DNA from: Bacillus sp. SJS
GTDB lineage: Bacteria > Bacillota > Bacilli > Bacillales > Bacillaceae
Length of the DNA stretch: 64,000 nucleotides
Direction of reading: 5' to 3'
Assembly (NCBI RefSeq): GCF_000732485.2
Contig: NZ_JAQV02000024.1
Coordinates: 124,001-188,000, forward strand
Below the pieces are notes generated by a model. That model had not been told where the DNA came from, ran no database searches, and worked only from the letters and a program-made list of their open reading frames with translations. Positions within the stretch are counted from its first letter, which is position 1, and each line of letters starts with the position of its first letter. The position numbers were made by a program, and so were the translations under genes. Shown here piece after piece: positions 18,392-26,775 of the stretch.

Positions 18392-18787
18392 CTAAAGGAT
18401 TGATAATCTGCTGGTGAAATTACATGCGCTTCTGCCTTTAATAAATAAGATTTCCCCCTGGTCATCCACTACAGGTTTAATTAATACAATGAGGTAAATA
18501 TCCGGATTCAGTCTGGGAATCATATAATATACAACCGTCTTTCCGCCCCATGCTCTATTAAAGACATTTATATAAAATTGAAGCGATTTTTCATTCAGAT
18601 AGTCGAATTCAGCCAATGGCTTTCCAATGTGGAGTAAAGACAATTTCGACAGGTCCAGTAATCTTTCATCCATTTCTGTAAAGGCAAATTCACCATTCAT
18701 CTTTTCAACCGAGAAATGGAGCGGTCCGAAATTTTCCTCATATTCCAAAATAATTTCCCCTAAAAAAGATGCCATATCTATATTCAT
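18392..18787 (-). CDS. hypothetical protein, PAS-like
   Basis: 131 residues, no helix in the membrane. HIGKPLAEFDYLNEKSLQFYINVFNRAWGGKTVVYYM followed by strands YLIVLIKPVVDDQGEILFI suggests a single PAS-like sensor fold; this is a weak inference. It has ATG at 18787 after GGGAGGACATTTTC. It is divergent from the XRE regulator at 18983, with which it shares a 195-base AT-rich promoter region. Confidence 0.55.
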   Translation of the reverse strand: MNIDMASFLGEIILEYEENFGPLHFSVEKMNGEFAFTEMDERLLDLSKLSLLHIGKPLAEFDYLNEKSLQFYINVFNRAWGGKTVVYYMIPRLNPDIYLIVLIKPVVDDQGEILFIKGRSACNFTSRLSIL

Positions 18788-18982
18788 GAAAATGTCCTCC
18801 CTCCATCAAAAATTTAAACACTAAAGATAGTTTATGAATACATCTTTTGGCTGATTACACCAATAATGAAATTTCTTGACCAATAATGTATACCTTATTA
18901 AATTCCTAAATAAAATGATAAAAAACCCACTGTTTAGGTCAAATATGACAATATAAAACCTCTCAAGGCAGGGATCAGCATT

Positions 18983-19351
18983 ATGAAAAAGATTAAAGAA
19001 TTGAGAAAAAGTCACGGTCACACCCTAAAAGACCTAGCCGAAAAAGTGAATTATGACCCAAGCAACCTTTCCAAAATTGAACGGGGCATTAATCAGCCAT
19101 CTTTGACGCTATTAACAAGGATTGCGGAGGTTTATTCAAAAGATCTGAACTATTTTGTGGAGGATGAAAAAAAATGGTACTCCGATAGTGAAAGAACCCT
19201 TATGCATGAATTGGATTTAGCCTCAAGCAACGTCCTGGAGAACTTTGATTTTTATATAGATGGAAAAATTATAACTAGGGAAGAATTGGAGTTTATGCTG
19301 GAGCTTACACGCAACCTTAGGAACATCATAAACAAGAAGGAAAAAAAATGA
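18983..19351 (+). CDS. XRE-family HTH regulator
   Basis: 122 residues. Residues 4-58 are a canonical HTH_3 domain (IKELRKSHGHTLKDLAEKV, DPSNLSKIERGINQPSLTLLTRIAEVY). The C-terminal half (EELEFMLELTRNLRNIINKKEKK) is helical and acidic, probably for dimerisation or ligand sensing. The target is unknown; the divergent PAS-like gene is a candidate. The 320 bases after it hold no gene I can support. Confidence 0.85.
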   Translation: MKKIKELRKSHGHTLKDLAEKVNYDPSNLSKIERGINQPSLTLLTRIAEVYSKDLNYFVEDEKKWYSDSERTLMHELDLASSNVLENFDFYIDGKIITREELEFMLELTRNLRNIINKKEKK

Positions 19352-19671
19352 ATTCTTAGCAGTAGACTCCGGTGAAATTCCGGTATCTGCGGAGCAGTTT
19401 TCTGTTATTTGTCATTAAATAAAAAGATGCCCGTATTCTAAATACCACAGCAGAGGTACCCCTTTTTTCACTCTTCATTTCATGACCCGGCACCAATCCC
19501 TAAGACATGCAGAGCAAAAATCCTTTCTTCTCAAGCAGCCAATTTTTTCAAAAAGCAATTCTCCGTTAATGATGAATGAAATCTTTCTCCCGAAATTCAA
19601 TACCTCTCCTACTTCCATTTTTTCGGTATAATCAATGTGGTCCCTACCTAAAAAAGAAATCAGGAGATACT

Positions 19672-21138
19672 ATGAAAACAATGATAAGCATCACAAAGAA
19701 ACCATGGTTTCTAGCCCTCCTCGTCATAATTTTTGCAAGTATGTCTGCTTGGAATATCCCGATTGAAAAAAGAAAATACGGTTTGTCTCAAAGCGGGCTT
19801 GCTACAGATTACACTGGCCTTCTTCCTGGGAAAATCGAACAAGTTATTCCATCCGAAAATATTGAGCAGCTGCAAAAAATAATAAAAGATTCAAATAAGC
19901 ACGGGAAGCACATATCCATAGCCGGCCTCCAGCACTCCCAGGGCGGTCATACCTATTATAAAAACGGAACAGTACTTGACATGAAAAATATGAATAAGAT
20001 TCTCGAAATCAATGAACAGGAGAAAACCGTTCGTGTTGAGGCCGGGGCTTCATGGGGAGATATTCAAGAGTCCATCAATCCATATGGACTTGCCTTAAAA
20101 GTAACTCAATCACAATCGATATTCACCGTTGGGGGATCCCTATCCGTCAACGCACATGGCAGAGATATCAGAAATGGCTCTATGGCGGGTACTGTGAAAG
20201 AGATGACGCTGATTACTCCAGCAGGAGAAGTGAAGAAATTAAAGCGTGGAGATCAATTGATGCAGGAAGTGCTCGGAGGATATGGATTATTCGGAGTGAT
20301 TGCCGATGTGACGCTTGAGCTTACTGATAACGATGTTTATTCCATGCATACGAAAGAGCTCCAGACAAAAGAATACGAAGAATATTTTCATAAAGCAGTA
20401 GAAAACGAGAAAGTCGGGTTTCACTATGCAAGAGTTAGTGTGGCGCCTGGTTCATTCTTAAATGAAATGTATGCAATTGATTACAATGTGACCGGAGAAA
20501 AGGATAACTCCACTCCGCTTAAAGGGGAAAGTGCTGTCAGACTCAGTAAGTTTGCACTCGATCTCGGAAGAAGCGGGGGGAGGCTTGAAGATTTTTTCTG
20601 GGAGAGCCAAAAACAATTCAGCAGGTCTTTTAACGGGGATACTGTTACGCGGAATAATGCCATGCGTTCTGAATCTGATTTTATGGAATTCACTGTTCCA
20701 GGGAGGGTTGAAGTCCTGCAGGAGTTTTTTGTTCCAGTTGATTCGTTTGAGGAATATATAAATGAGCTGAAAAATACCCTCCCCTCCAATGACAAACACG
20801 AGGATTTTAAAGTTCATAATATAACCGTCCGTTTCACAGAAAGAGATTCGTTTACACATCTTCGCTATGCTAAAAAAGACATGCTTGGATTGGTCGTCCT
20901 GATCCAGCATGGAGTAAATGACAAGCAAATGCAGCACGCAGAGAATATGATTCAAAAATGGACCGAAGCAACCTTAAAATTTGGAGGTACATATTATCTT
21001 CCTTATTACCCTTATCAAACAAAAGATCAATTTAGGAGAGCCTATCCGGAATGGGAAGCATTTAAAGAGCAGAAAAAAAGGGTTGATCCAAACGAAGTTT
21101 TTGTCAATTTGTTTTATAATCATTATCTGAAAGATTAA
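19672..21138 (+). CDS. membrane-anchored FAD-binding (PCMH-type) oxidoreductase
   Basis: 488 residues. One N-terminal membrane anchor (PWFLALLVIIFASMSAW) is followed by a FAD_binding_4 domain: ISIAGLQHSQGGHTY, VRVEAGASWGDIQESI and FTVGGSLSVNAHGRDIRNGSMAGTV hold the flavin. The C-terminal half resembles sugar-lactone or cytokinin-dehydrogenase-like oxidases (ARVSVAPGSFLNEM, YPYQTKDQFRRAYPEW). The substrate is unknown. ATG at 19672 follows AGGAGATACT; the longer frame from 19576 lacks a ribosome site. It is followed after 9 bases by a small membrane-protein gene, a likely operon partner. Confidence 0.85.
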   Translation: MKTMISITKKPWFLALLVIIFASMSAWNIPIEKRKYGLSQSGLATDYTGLLPGKIEQVIPSENIEQLQKIIKDSNKHGKHISIAGLQHSQGGHTYYKNGTVLDMKNMNKILEINEQEKTVRVEAGASWGDIQESINPYGLALKVTQSQSIFTVGGSLSVNAHGRDIRNGSMAGTVKEMTLITPAGEVKKLKRGDQLMQEVLGGYGLFGVIADVTLELTDNDVYSMHTKELQTKEYEEYFHKAVENEKVGFHYARVSVAPGSFLNEMYAIDYNVTGEKDNSTPLKGESAVRLSKFALDLGRSGGRLEDFFWESQKQFSRSFNGDTVTRNNAMRSESDFMEFTVPGRVEVLQEFFVPVDSFEEYINELKNTLPSNDKHEDFKVHNITVRFTERDSFTHLRYAKKDMLGLVVLIQHGVNDKQMQHAENMIQKWTEATLKFGGTYYLPYYPYQTKDQFRRAYPEWEAFKEQKKRVDPNEVFVNLFYNHYLKD

Positions 21139-21147
21139 GGGGCTGCC

Positions 21148-21672
21148 ATGGAAAAGAATAGTCAGCGGCTGATTCCGCTTATCGTAACAGTTGGGCAGGT
21201 TGTCATCTTCCCCTATTATATTATCTGGCTAAAAGAAGTTTCGATGAGCTTTACCCTTTTTGCCTGGCTTTTTGCGGTGTTTTCCTTTTCCGCCGCGTGG
21301 GGATTCCGGACTTATTCTGTAAAAAAGCCGGACTCATCTGCCTATATATCTGCCATTTATAGTGGGATGGGTCTGGTCTATATAGCAGCAGGATGGATGG
21401 TTTTCCCGGTCGAAATGCTTCCATATGCAGCACTTCTAATGCAAATCGGTTTGGGCTTTCTGCAAGGGTATTTCCGGGCATGGCATATTCAAAAGCCTTC
21501 CTACCGGGTACATGCTGTCCATCACTATTTACTGGTGGGAATCATCATGATTGGGCTTTCGTTTGTAAAAATTTTCTCTCCCTCTATTTTTCTGATCTTT
21601 TTTGGAGTTCTCCTTTTCATCAGCGGATGGTGGGAATGGCGTTATCGAAAAGGAGAACGTAAATATGACTAA
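21148..21672 (+). CDS. hypothetical membrane protein
   Basis: 174 residues with about six hydrophobic segments and a strongly basic C-terminus (WEWRYRKGERKYD). No family recognised. Start codon ATG follows AAGGGGCTGCC. It is nine bases after the FAD oxidoreductase gene, and a strong terminator follows, so the two form a bicistronic unit. A membrane electron-carrier partner role is possible but only inferred. Confidence 0.65.
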   Translation: MEKNSQRLIPLIVTVGQVVIFPYYIIWLKEVSMSFTLFAWLFAVFSFSAAWGFRTYSVKKPDSSAYISAIYSGMGLVYIAAGWMVFPVEMLPYAALLMQIGLGFLQGYFRAWHIQKPSYRVHAVHHYLLVGIIMIGLSFVKIFSPSIFLIFFGVLLFISGWWEWRYRKGERKYD

Positions 21673-21675
21673 CAA

Positions 21676-21709
21676 AAGGGGCACTGCAGAAAACCTGCTG
21701 TGCCCCTTT
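21676..21709 (+). terminator. terminator of the oxidoreductase operon
   Basis: Stem AAAGGGGCAC.GCAG / CTGC.GTGCCCCTTT just after the stop at 21672. Confidence 0.88.
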
Positions 21710-21829
21710 GCTGACTCTTTTCGTTTTGTAATGACTTTTCGTGGATTTATGATGATTTATTAAATGTTATGCTGAATTGACACAAAACAAGGGTCCAGGC
21801 TTCCAGAGCCGCCTGCACATTATTCCCAA

Positions 21830-23029
21830 TTATGATTTAACCGGTACCGACTTTTTTTGCGTCTGCTTTTGCCAGCCGATTGTTATAAAAAGAGTAATAA
21901 CCAGCAGGACAAACCCCAGCATAAAAGGATAGAGAATTTGGACGTCATAGAGGACTCCCGCGAACGTTGGTCCTAAAATATTCCCTATGCTCATATAAGA
22001 ATTGTTCAAGCCCATGGCAAAACCTTGTTCATTTCCAGCCATTTTTGAAATAAGCGTGTTTAGGACAGGTCTTAAAATGGAGGTAGCCAGGAAAATGAGC
22101 AATGTGATGCCGAAGAAAAGTACGTAATCCTTTGCAAAAAGGCTAAAAAGGAATCCTGCAGCGGCTACCCCTATGAAAATGTTGAGAACCACTTGTTCGC
22201 CGAACTTCTGAACGATTCGATCCACGATAAAGAGTTGAACAATAACACTGATAATTCCTGTCGAGGTAATCATTAATGCAATCTCCTGCGGGGATGCTCC
22301 GAATTGATTATCAACGAAAAGACCGAGCACCGATTCATAGGCCATTAGACCAAAACTCATTATTAACGTAATAACCAGCGGAATGAAATATGGCTTTCTT
22401 ACAGACAAAGCAAGCTTTTTCAGCATGGACTCTGTATCGGCATGGACCATTTGCTGATCCGGGGCTTGAATGGACTCGCTCTCTTTCAAAACCACAACGG
22501 AAAAAATAACAGCGGCCAGAGAGACAATCGCTGAAACGAGAAATGGCACCTTAAGGCCATAGTCTGCCAAAAATCCGCCAATTCCTGGTCCAATTACAAT
22601 TCCCAGCGACATGGCGGCTGAGATATAACTGTTTCCCTTTGCCCGCTGCTCAATAGTGGTAATATCAGCAATATAAGCAAAAATAGCCGGAATTAACAGA
22701 GCTGCGCCGATTCCCCCGATCACCCGTGAGGCATACAGCCAAAGAATCGAATCCGTAGCGTAAAAGATGAACATGGACAAAGTAAGACCCGCGAGGCCAT
22801 ATACGATCATTTTTCTCCGTCCGTGCTGATCAGCCCATCTTCCTGCAATCGGAGAAAAAACAAGCTGTGCTCCGGCAAAAATGGCAATCATAAGACCGGC
22901 AGCCATGCCTCCCTGATTAATTGATTTTAAATAAGCTGGCAAAATCGGGATGATGATACCAAAGCTGCCGATGGCAATAAACATGTTGATCATCAAAATA
23001 AATAGCTGCTTTCGCTGATTTCCTGACAT
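21830..23029 (-). CDS. MFS multidrug-type efflux transporter
   Basis: 399 residues, 12 predicted helices, DHA1 family. Motif A is GRWADQHGRRKMIVYG, after helix 2, and motif C is GIVIGPGIGGFLADYG in helix 5, the marker of antiporter drug exporters such as NorA, Bmr and Blt. ATG at 23029 follows AAGAAGGGATCAGCACC. The leader has a perfect TATAAT, a candidate leader peptide and an attenuator-type terminator, so drug-inducible antitermination is plausible. Confidence 0.9.
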   Translation of the reverse strand: MSGNQRKQLFILMINMFIAIGSFGIIIPILPAYLKSINQGGMAAGLMIAIFAGAQLVFSPIAGRWADQHGRRKMIVYGLAGLTLSMFIFYATDSILWLYASRVIGGIGAALLIPAIFAYIADITTIEQRAKGNSYISAAMSLGIVIGPGIGGFLADYGLKVPFLVSAIVSLAAVIFSVVVLKESESIQAPDQQMVHADTESMLKKLALSVRKPYFIPLVITLIMSFGLMAYESVLGLFVDNQFGASPQEIALMITSTGIISVIVQLFIVDRIVQKFGEQVVLNIFIGVAAAGFLFSLFAKDYVLFFGITLLIFLATSILRPVLNTLISKMAGNEQGFAMGLNNSYMSIGNILGPTFAGVLYDVQILYPFMLGFVLLVITLFITIGWQKQTQKKSVPVKS

Positions 23030-23077
23030 GGTGCTGATCCCTTCTTTCTGTTATGAACTTGATGAACTTCCTCCCAA

Positions 23078-23110
23078 AAATAAAAAAAATGCTATCACAA
23101 TCCGGATAGC
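23078..23110 (-). terminator. attenuator-like terminator in the MFS leader
   Basis: Minus-strand stem GCTATC/GATAGC, 8-base loop, then ATTTTTTTTATTTTT. It lies between the TATAAT (23175-23180) and the MFS ribosome site, on the same strand as the pump gene, so read-through must be regulated or partial. Confidence 0.75.
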
Positions 23111-23174
23111 AGGTCTCACAAAGCAAAATCGAACAGTCCTCCCTTTCGGAAGAAATGGAAATTTTCGCTTATGT

Positions 23175-23240
23175 ATTATAGACACACCGATCCTATCCAG
23201 AAAAGAATTCGTCTCCTATACGAATGATTTAAGATAGGAT
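23175..23240 (-). promoter_or_regulatory. promoter and nested inverted repeats before the MFS pump
   Basis: Perfect -10 TATAAT at 23175-23180. Directly upstream are nested inverted repeats: ATCCTATC (23190-23197) with GATAGGAT (23233-23240), and ATTCGT (23207-23212) with ACGAAT (23220-23225). The inner arm of the outer repeat falls in the -35/-10 spacer, as expected for an operator. The -35 hexamer itself is poor. Confidence 0.55.
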
Positions 23241-23342
23241 TAGCTGATCATGGCGATTGGGTCACCCTTCCATTATTTGTAGACTTTATATTACCTTATT
23301 CTCTGGGGCAAATCAAATTTTTAAACCGGCAAAGCCTCATAG

Positions 23343-23846
23343 TTATTGTGCAGTTAACGGTTCGGTATCTGCCGGAATAATAAGATCGGTATCCGGTGGA
23401 GTGTAGCCCAAATGACGTGCAATGGACACAATTTGTCCTTTGTGGTGGAATTCATGCGTCATCGTATGAGTCAGCAGCCAGAGAACGGACAGCTCTTCCT
23501 CTTCTTCCTGCCAGGAGACCTTGCCTTTTAGCAAGCTATTAGGGACATCTTCATATTTCGTTAGAAATTGAAGAACGAGCTGGTCCACCTTCTCAAATAA
23601 ATAACGCATCTCTTCAACATTCTTTATTTGTCCATCTTCAATATTTACATGCTCCTGTTTCAACCCGAATCTTTTCAGCCACGCTTGATAGCACATCGCA
23701 ACATGAACATGCAGGTTCCTGATAGATCCCCAGCCGAATGCTTCTAGCTCCTGTATATAGTGACTCGAATCCAATCCTTCACAAAACTCAAACAGCCGCT
23801 CTCTTGTCTGCTTTACTAGCTCATACTGATCTCTTAACATACTCAT
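23343..23846 (-). CDS. DinB/YfiT-family putative metal-dependent protein
   Basis: 167 residues, paralogue of 690-1181: shared FGWGSIRNLHVHVAMCYQAWL and THTMTHEFHHKGQI. The likely metal ligands are H48, H131 and H135. Function unknown; the family includes thiol-dependent transferases. ATG at 23846 follows AAGGAGCGGAAAAAT. Single gene divergent from uspA-like. Confidence 0.82.
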   Translation of the reverse strand: MSMLRDQYELVKQTRERLFEFCEGLDSSHYIQELEAFGWGSIRNLHVHVAMCYQAWLKRFGLKQEHVNIEDGQIKNVEEMRYLFEKVDQLVLQFLTKYEDVPNSLLKGKVSWQEEEEELSVLWLLTHTMTHEFHHKGQIVSIARHLGYTPPDTDLIIPADTEPLTAQ

Positions 23847-23883
23847 ATTTTTCCGCTCCTTAATAAGTAAAATTTTCGAATCC

Positions 23884-23909
23884 GTTTTGCAAAACTTTCC
23901 ATAGGGAAA
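23884..23909 (+). promoter_or_regulatory. candidate sigma-B promoter of the usp gene
   Basis: GTTTTG (23884-23889), 14-base spacer, GGGAAA (23904-23909), close to the sigma-B pattern GTTTAA-N12-15-GGGTAT and fitting for a universal stress protein. It is only about 30 bases before the start codon. Confidence 0.45.
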
Positions 23910-23941
23910 AGACCTTTTAAAAACGGCTTGGGGGTATGCAG

Positions 23942-24373
23942 ATGATTACAGCTGTTTCTATAATAGTCGTTCCGTATGATCATTCTGAATCAAGCAAAAA
24001 AGCACTGGCAAAAGCTGCAGCCCTAGCACAGGCAGATGAGAGAATTGAACTGAACATTATCACCGTTGTGGAAACTCATCTATTATATTCTGAACACCTT
24101 TCTGTAAAAGGAATTAGAGACGATCTATTAGCCGAAGCCCGGGAGCATTTGGATGAAGCAAAAAGGAACCTGAGCCAGCTGCCGAACACGATTAAAACCG
24201 CTGTTCTTATAGGAACGCCTTCTTTATCAATTGTTGAGTATGCTATTCAGAAAGATGCCGAACTCATTATTATGGGGAGCCGCGGCGTTACAGGACTGAA
24301 GGAATTGTTTTTAGGAAGCGTCAGTCATTATGTCGTTCAGAAATCATCTTGCCCGGTTTACATTGTTAAATAA
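23942..24373 (+). CDS. UspA-family universal stress protein
   Basis: 143 residues, single Usp domain. The ATP-binding signature G-2x-G-9x-G-S is present near the C-terminus (GSRGVTGLKELFLGSVS), preceded by DAELIIMG and followed by CPVYIVK. It binds ATP and aids survival under stress; the precise role is unclear. ATG at 23942 is seven bases from GGGGG; an ATG two codons earlier is too close. A sigma-B-like promoter precedes it. Confidence 0.9.
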   Translation: MITAVSIIVVPYDHSESSKKALAKAAALAQADERIELNIITVVETHLLYSEHLSVKGIRDDLLAEAREHLDEAKRNLSQLPNTIKTAVLIGTPSLSIVEYAIQKDAELIIMGSRGVTGLKELFLGSVSHYVVQKSSCPVYIVK

Positions 24374-24387
24374 GAGATGTTATATCC

Positions 24388-25285
24388 CTATTTTTGGAAT
24401 GAACGAATTAATGGATCCAATACTTCATCAAGCTTTGAAAAGCTAAAGCCCAGGCTTTTTGCCTTCCCTGTATGGACAGACCAGGAGCCTGGAAGTGCGT
24501 AAGGGGATCCTTTATCACCCGTTTGATTGGATTGAATAAGTGGTTTCCTCTCAACAATCCTTCCAATTTTCTGGACAAGTTCATCTAAACTAATATCTTC
24601 ACTGCATCCTGGGTTAATTGAACCTGTGAAATCGCTGTTTCCTAATTGGAATAGAAATTCAGCTGCCTCTTCAGCATGGATAAAACTGTATCGAAACTTA
24701 GGATCCTCTATCACAATAGGGTTTGACTGCTTGATTTTATCCACATAAAATTTAAGCCTTTCCGTATAATCATCTTGGGATACAACGATTGGCATTCTTA
24801 CAGCAGCTATTTTAAAGTACCCCTGCTGGAATAAAACAGCTTCAGCTGCGCGTTTGGCCTCCTGATAACCTTCGTACCCTTGATATTCAGCCCTTTTCTT
24901 AAGCCGATAGGTGAAAGACATTGGGTCAAAGTTCTCTTCCCTATGATTGGTTCCAAATTCATAAACTGCTTGAGTGGACGTGAAAATATACCGGCTGCAT
25001 TTTTCCTTAAGAGCTTTTGCTGCATCCCATGCTTCTTGTGAAGCTAAACAAGATTGATCATAAACAAGATTGATCATAAACAAGATCCCAGTTTTTGCCC
25101 TCGAACGCGGTCATCATGGATTGTTTATCTTCCCTGTCAATTTTCAATCGATCCACTTGCATTCCAAATCCGTCATCGTGTGACTCCCTGGTTGCAAGGG
25201 TCACACGATCATCGTTTTTTAGTAACCGCTGAACCAATTTTTTTCCGAAATAGTTTGTTCCCCCGAGAACAAGGATTTTTCTCAT
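24388..25285 (-). pseudogene. NAD-dependent epimerase/dehydratase, frameshifted by a 16-bp tandem duplication
   Basis: Extended short-chain dehydrogenase. The first part (from ATG 25285, after AAGAAGGAGAAGTGTCAA) has the NAD motif ILVLGGTNYFGKKL and ends in DLVYDQSCL then a stop. The second part, in another frame, repeats LVYDQSCL and continues ASQEAWDAAKAL through YRLKKRAEYQGYEGYQEAKR and RYSFIHAEEAAEF. The 16-bp unit TAAACAAGATTGATCA is duplicated at 25045-25076. Removing one copy gives a continuous 293-codon gene. Other residues look intact, so the lesion is recent or reversible. Confidence 0.9.
25045..25086. repeat. 16-bp tandem duplication inside the epimerase gene
   Basis: TAAACAAGATTGATCA at 25045-25060 and again at 25061-25076, then a 10-base partial third copy (25077-25086). 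The partial copy means the ancestral gene already had a short direct repeat, which favours slippage. Confidence 0.97.
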
Positions 25286-25313
25286 TTGACACTTCTCCTT
25301 CTTCTACTTGGCT

Positions 25314-26240
25314 TTAGCTAAGTATTTTCTGCCCATTTAAAAGAATCTGTAAGTCATATTTATCTTCAACATACCTCAATGGCAGTTCCATTCTGGCGGT
25401 TTTATTCGGATCAACAACCTGGCAGATCTTTAGATCTCCTGCGAGTGATAAAAGGAATATGGCTTCATCCTTTTTGAAATTCAGTTCGCCTACTAAAAAC
25501 TCTGCCATATTTTTCACTGCCTGATTAGCTGCTTCGTCCAATTCTTTTTTAGAAGCAATGGTCATAATGGCGGAATCATTTATCAGCATGGGCAGCGGCA
25601 GTCTCTTACCTTTAATAACGTGGATTGTTACGGTTACTTCTCCCGCTGTTTCCACGCCGCACACCGCCACTTCCCCATCTGCCATCGCTCCATGAAGATC
25701 ACCGAGTGCAAGCAAGCCGCCTTCCACATTTACAGGAAGCAAAAGAGTGGCTCCTTCTTTGATTTCCTTGCAATCCATATTTCCGCCGTGAAGATCAGGT
25801 GTTCCGCAGGAAATTTCTTCACTGGCAGGAGCCGTTCCAATAACTCCAATCATTTTATTGACTGGGACCTTGAGAGAATCATTTAAATAAGCGTAATTAT
25901 TCCGGATAGGGAGAATTCGGATTGAATTGGTATTAAGCTCCCCTCCCAGCACACCTAATTCCGGTCCTGTGACCATTACTCCATGGTCTGCGATCGTTAT
26001 TTTCTCAATCGTGACTGATAGAATATCCCCCGGCTCCGCTCCTTCTACAAATACCGGTCCGGTAGCAGGATTAACCCGGTCCCAATTCAATGAATCAAAC
26101 GCAATATCCATAGAGGTGATTTGGTCCTCAAAACAGTCACACGTCTCAAAAACTACTCTTTCTCCTGTCTTCACCCTAAGAACAGGTTCCCGGTTTGGAC
26201 CCATAGTATATATTAAATGCTGTTTTCCTACTTTATGCAT
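25314..26240 (-). CDS. acetamidase/formamidase family protein
   Basis: 308-residue cytoplasmic FmdA/AmdA-family amidohydrolase that should release ammonia from acetamide or formamide. Family motifs are GTPDLHGGNMDCKEI, LLPVNVEGGLLALGDLHGAMADGEVAVCGVE and the N-terminal MDIAFDSLNWDRVNPATGPVFVEGAEPGD. Substrate range cannot be read. ATG at 26240 is eight bases from AAGGGG; an ATG six codons upstream has no site. Monocistronic, ending 28 bases before the epimerase pseudogene start. Confidence 0.9.
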   Translation of the reverse strand: MHKVGKQHLIYTMGPNREPVLRVKTGERVVFETCDCFEDQITSMDIAFDSLNWDRVNPATGPVFVEGAEPGDILSVTIEKITIADHGVMVTGPELGVLGGELNTNSIRILPIRNNYAYLNDSLKVPVNKMIGVIGTAPASEEISCGTPDLHGGNMDCKEIKEGATLLLPVNVEGGLLALGDLHGAMADGEVAVCGVETAGEVTVTIHVIKGKRLPLPMLINDSAIMTIASKKELDEAANQAVKNMAEFLVGELNFKKDEAIFLLSLAGDLKICQVVDPNKTARMELPLRYVEDKYDLQILLNGQKILS

Positions 26241-26378
26241 CTGCTTCACCCCTTCCATTCCTACAATTACAGACTACTTATTACAGCTGAAAATTTCAAC
26301 TTTTCTGAAATATTTAAAGAGATTGGTTAATGTATAATTTTTGTACAACCATTGCAAGAATATTTTAAAAGTTTATAC

Positions 26379-26403
26379 GTTTACATACTTGAACACCGGG
26401 TAT
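26379..26403 (+). promoter_or_regulatory. sigma-B-type promoter of the DUF3243 gene
   Basis: GTTTAC (26379-26384), 13-base spacer, GGGTAT (26398-26403): one mismatch from the sigma-B consensus GTTTAA-N12-15-GGGTAT, 35 bases before the ATG. This points to general stress control. Confidence 0.75.
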
Positions 26404-26437
26404 TGTTACATATACCAAATCCAAGGAGGTTTTTTTT

Positions 26438-26737
26438 ATGCCAAACATTAATAATGTTGATGAAAAAGTGGATCAAATGGACTCCGAGAAAAAAGATCGT
26501 ATTTTACAAGACTTTGAAACGTTCAAGAGTTATCTGTCTGATAAGGTAAGCAAAGGTGAAAAGCTTGGTTTAGGTGAAGAACAGCTTGCAAAGGCAGCGG
26601 AGAAAGTGGCTGATTACTTAGCGAAGCATGAAGAGCCTCGTAATTCAGAAGAATACTTATTGAATGAGTTATGGAAAGTGGGAGACAAGGAACAGCAGCA
26701 CGCACTGGCTCACATGCTAGTGAAACTCGTAAAATAA
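26438..26737 (+). CDS. DUF3243 (YmfJ-like) small protein
   Basis: 99 residues, charged and helical. DRILQDFETFKSYLSDKVSKGEKLGL and LAKHEEPRNSEEYLLNELWKVGDKEQQHALAHMLVKLV are the hallmark of DUF3243, as in B. subtilis YmfJ. Molecular function unknown. Strong ribosome site AAGGAGG and a sigma-B-like promoter upstream. Confidence 0.88.
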   Translation: MPNINNVDEKVDQMDSEKKDRILQDFETFKSYLSDKVSKGEKLGLGEEQLAKAAEKVADYLAKHEEPRNSEEYLLNELWKVGDKEQQHALAHMLVKLVK

Positions 26738-26742
26738 CAGTC

Positions 26743-26775
26743 AAGCACCCCTGAAATCTACCGGGGTGCTTTTTT
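26743..26775. terminator. terminator shared by the DUF3243 and hpaF genes
   Basis: Stem AAGCACCCC (26743-26751) / GGGGTGCTT (26763-26771) followed by Ts on the plus strand. The right arm also encodes the last codons of hpaF on the other strand. Confidence 0.88.

Noticed and set aside
19352-19671. Possible RNA element between the XRE and FAD-oxidoreductase genes
   Set aside because: Only weak CTCCG/CGGAG pairing; no recognised riboswitch motifs.
22917-23126. Full-length 69-codon leader frame before the MFS gene as a real protein
   Set aside because: It runs out of frame into the pump gene; only a short translated leader role is considered, not a separate gene.
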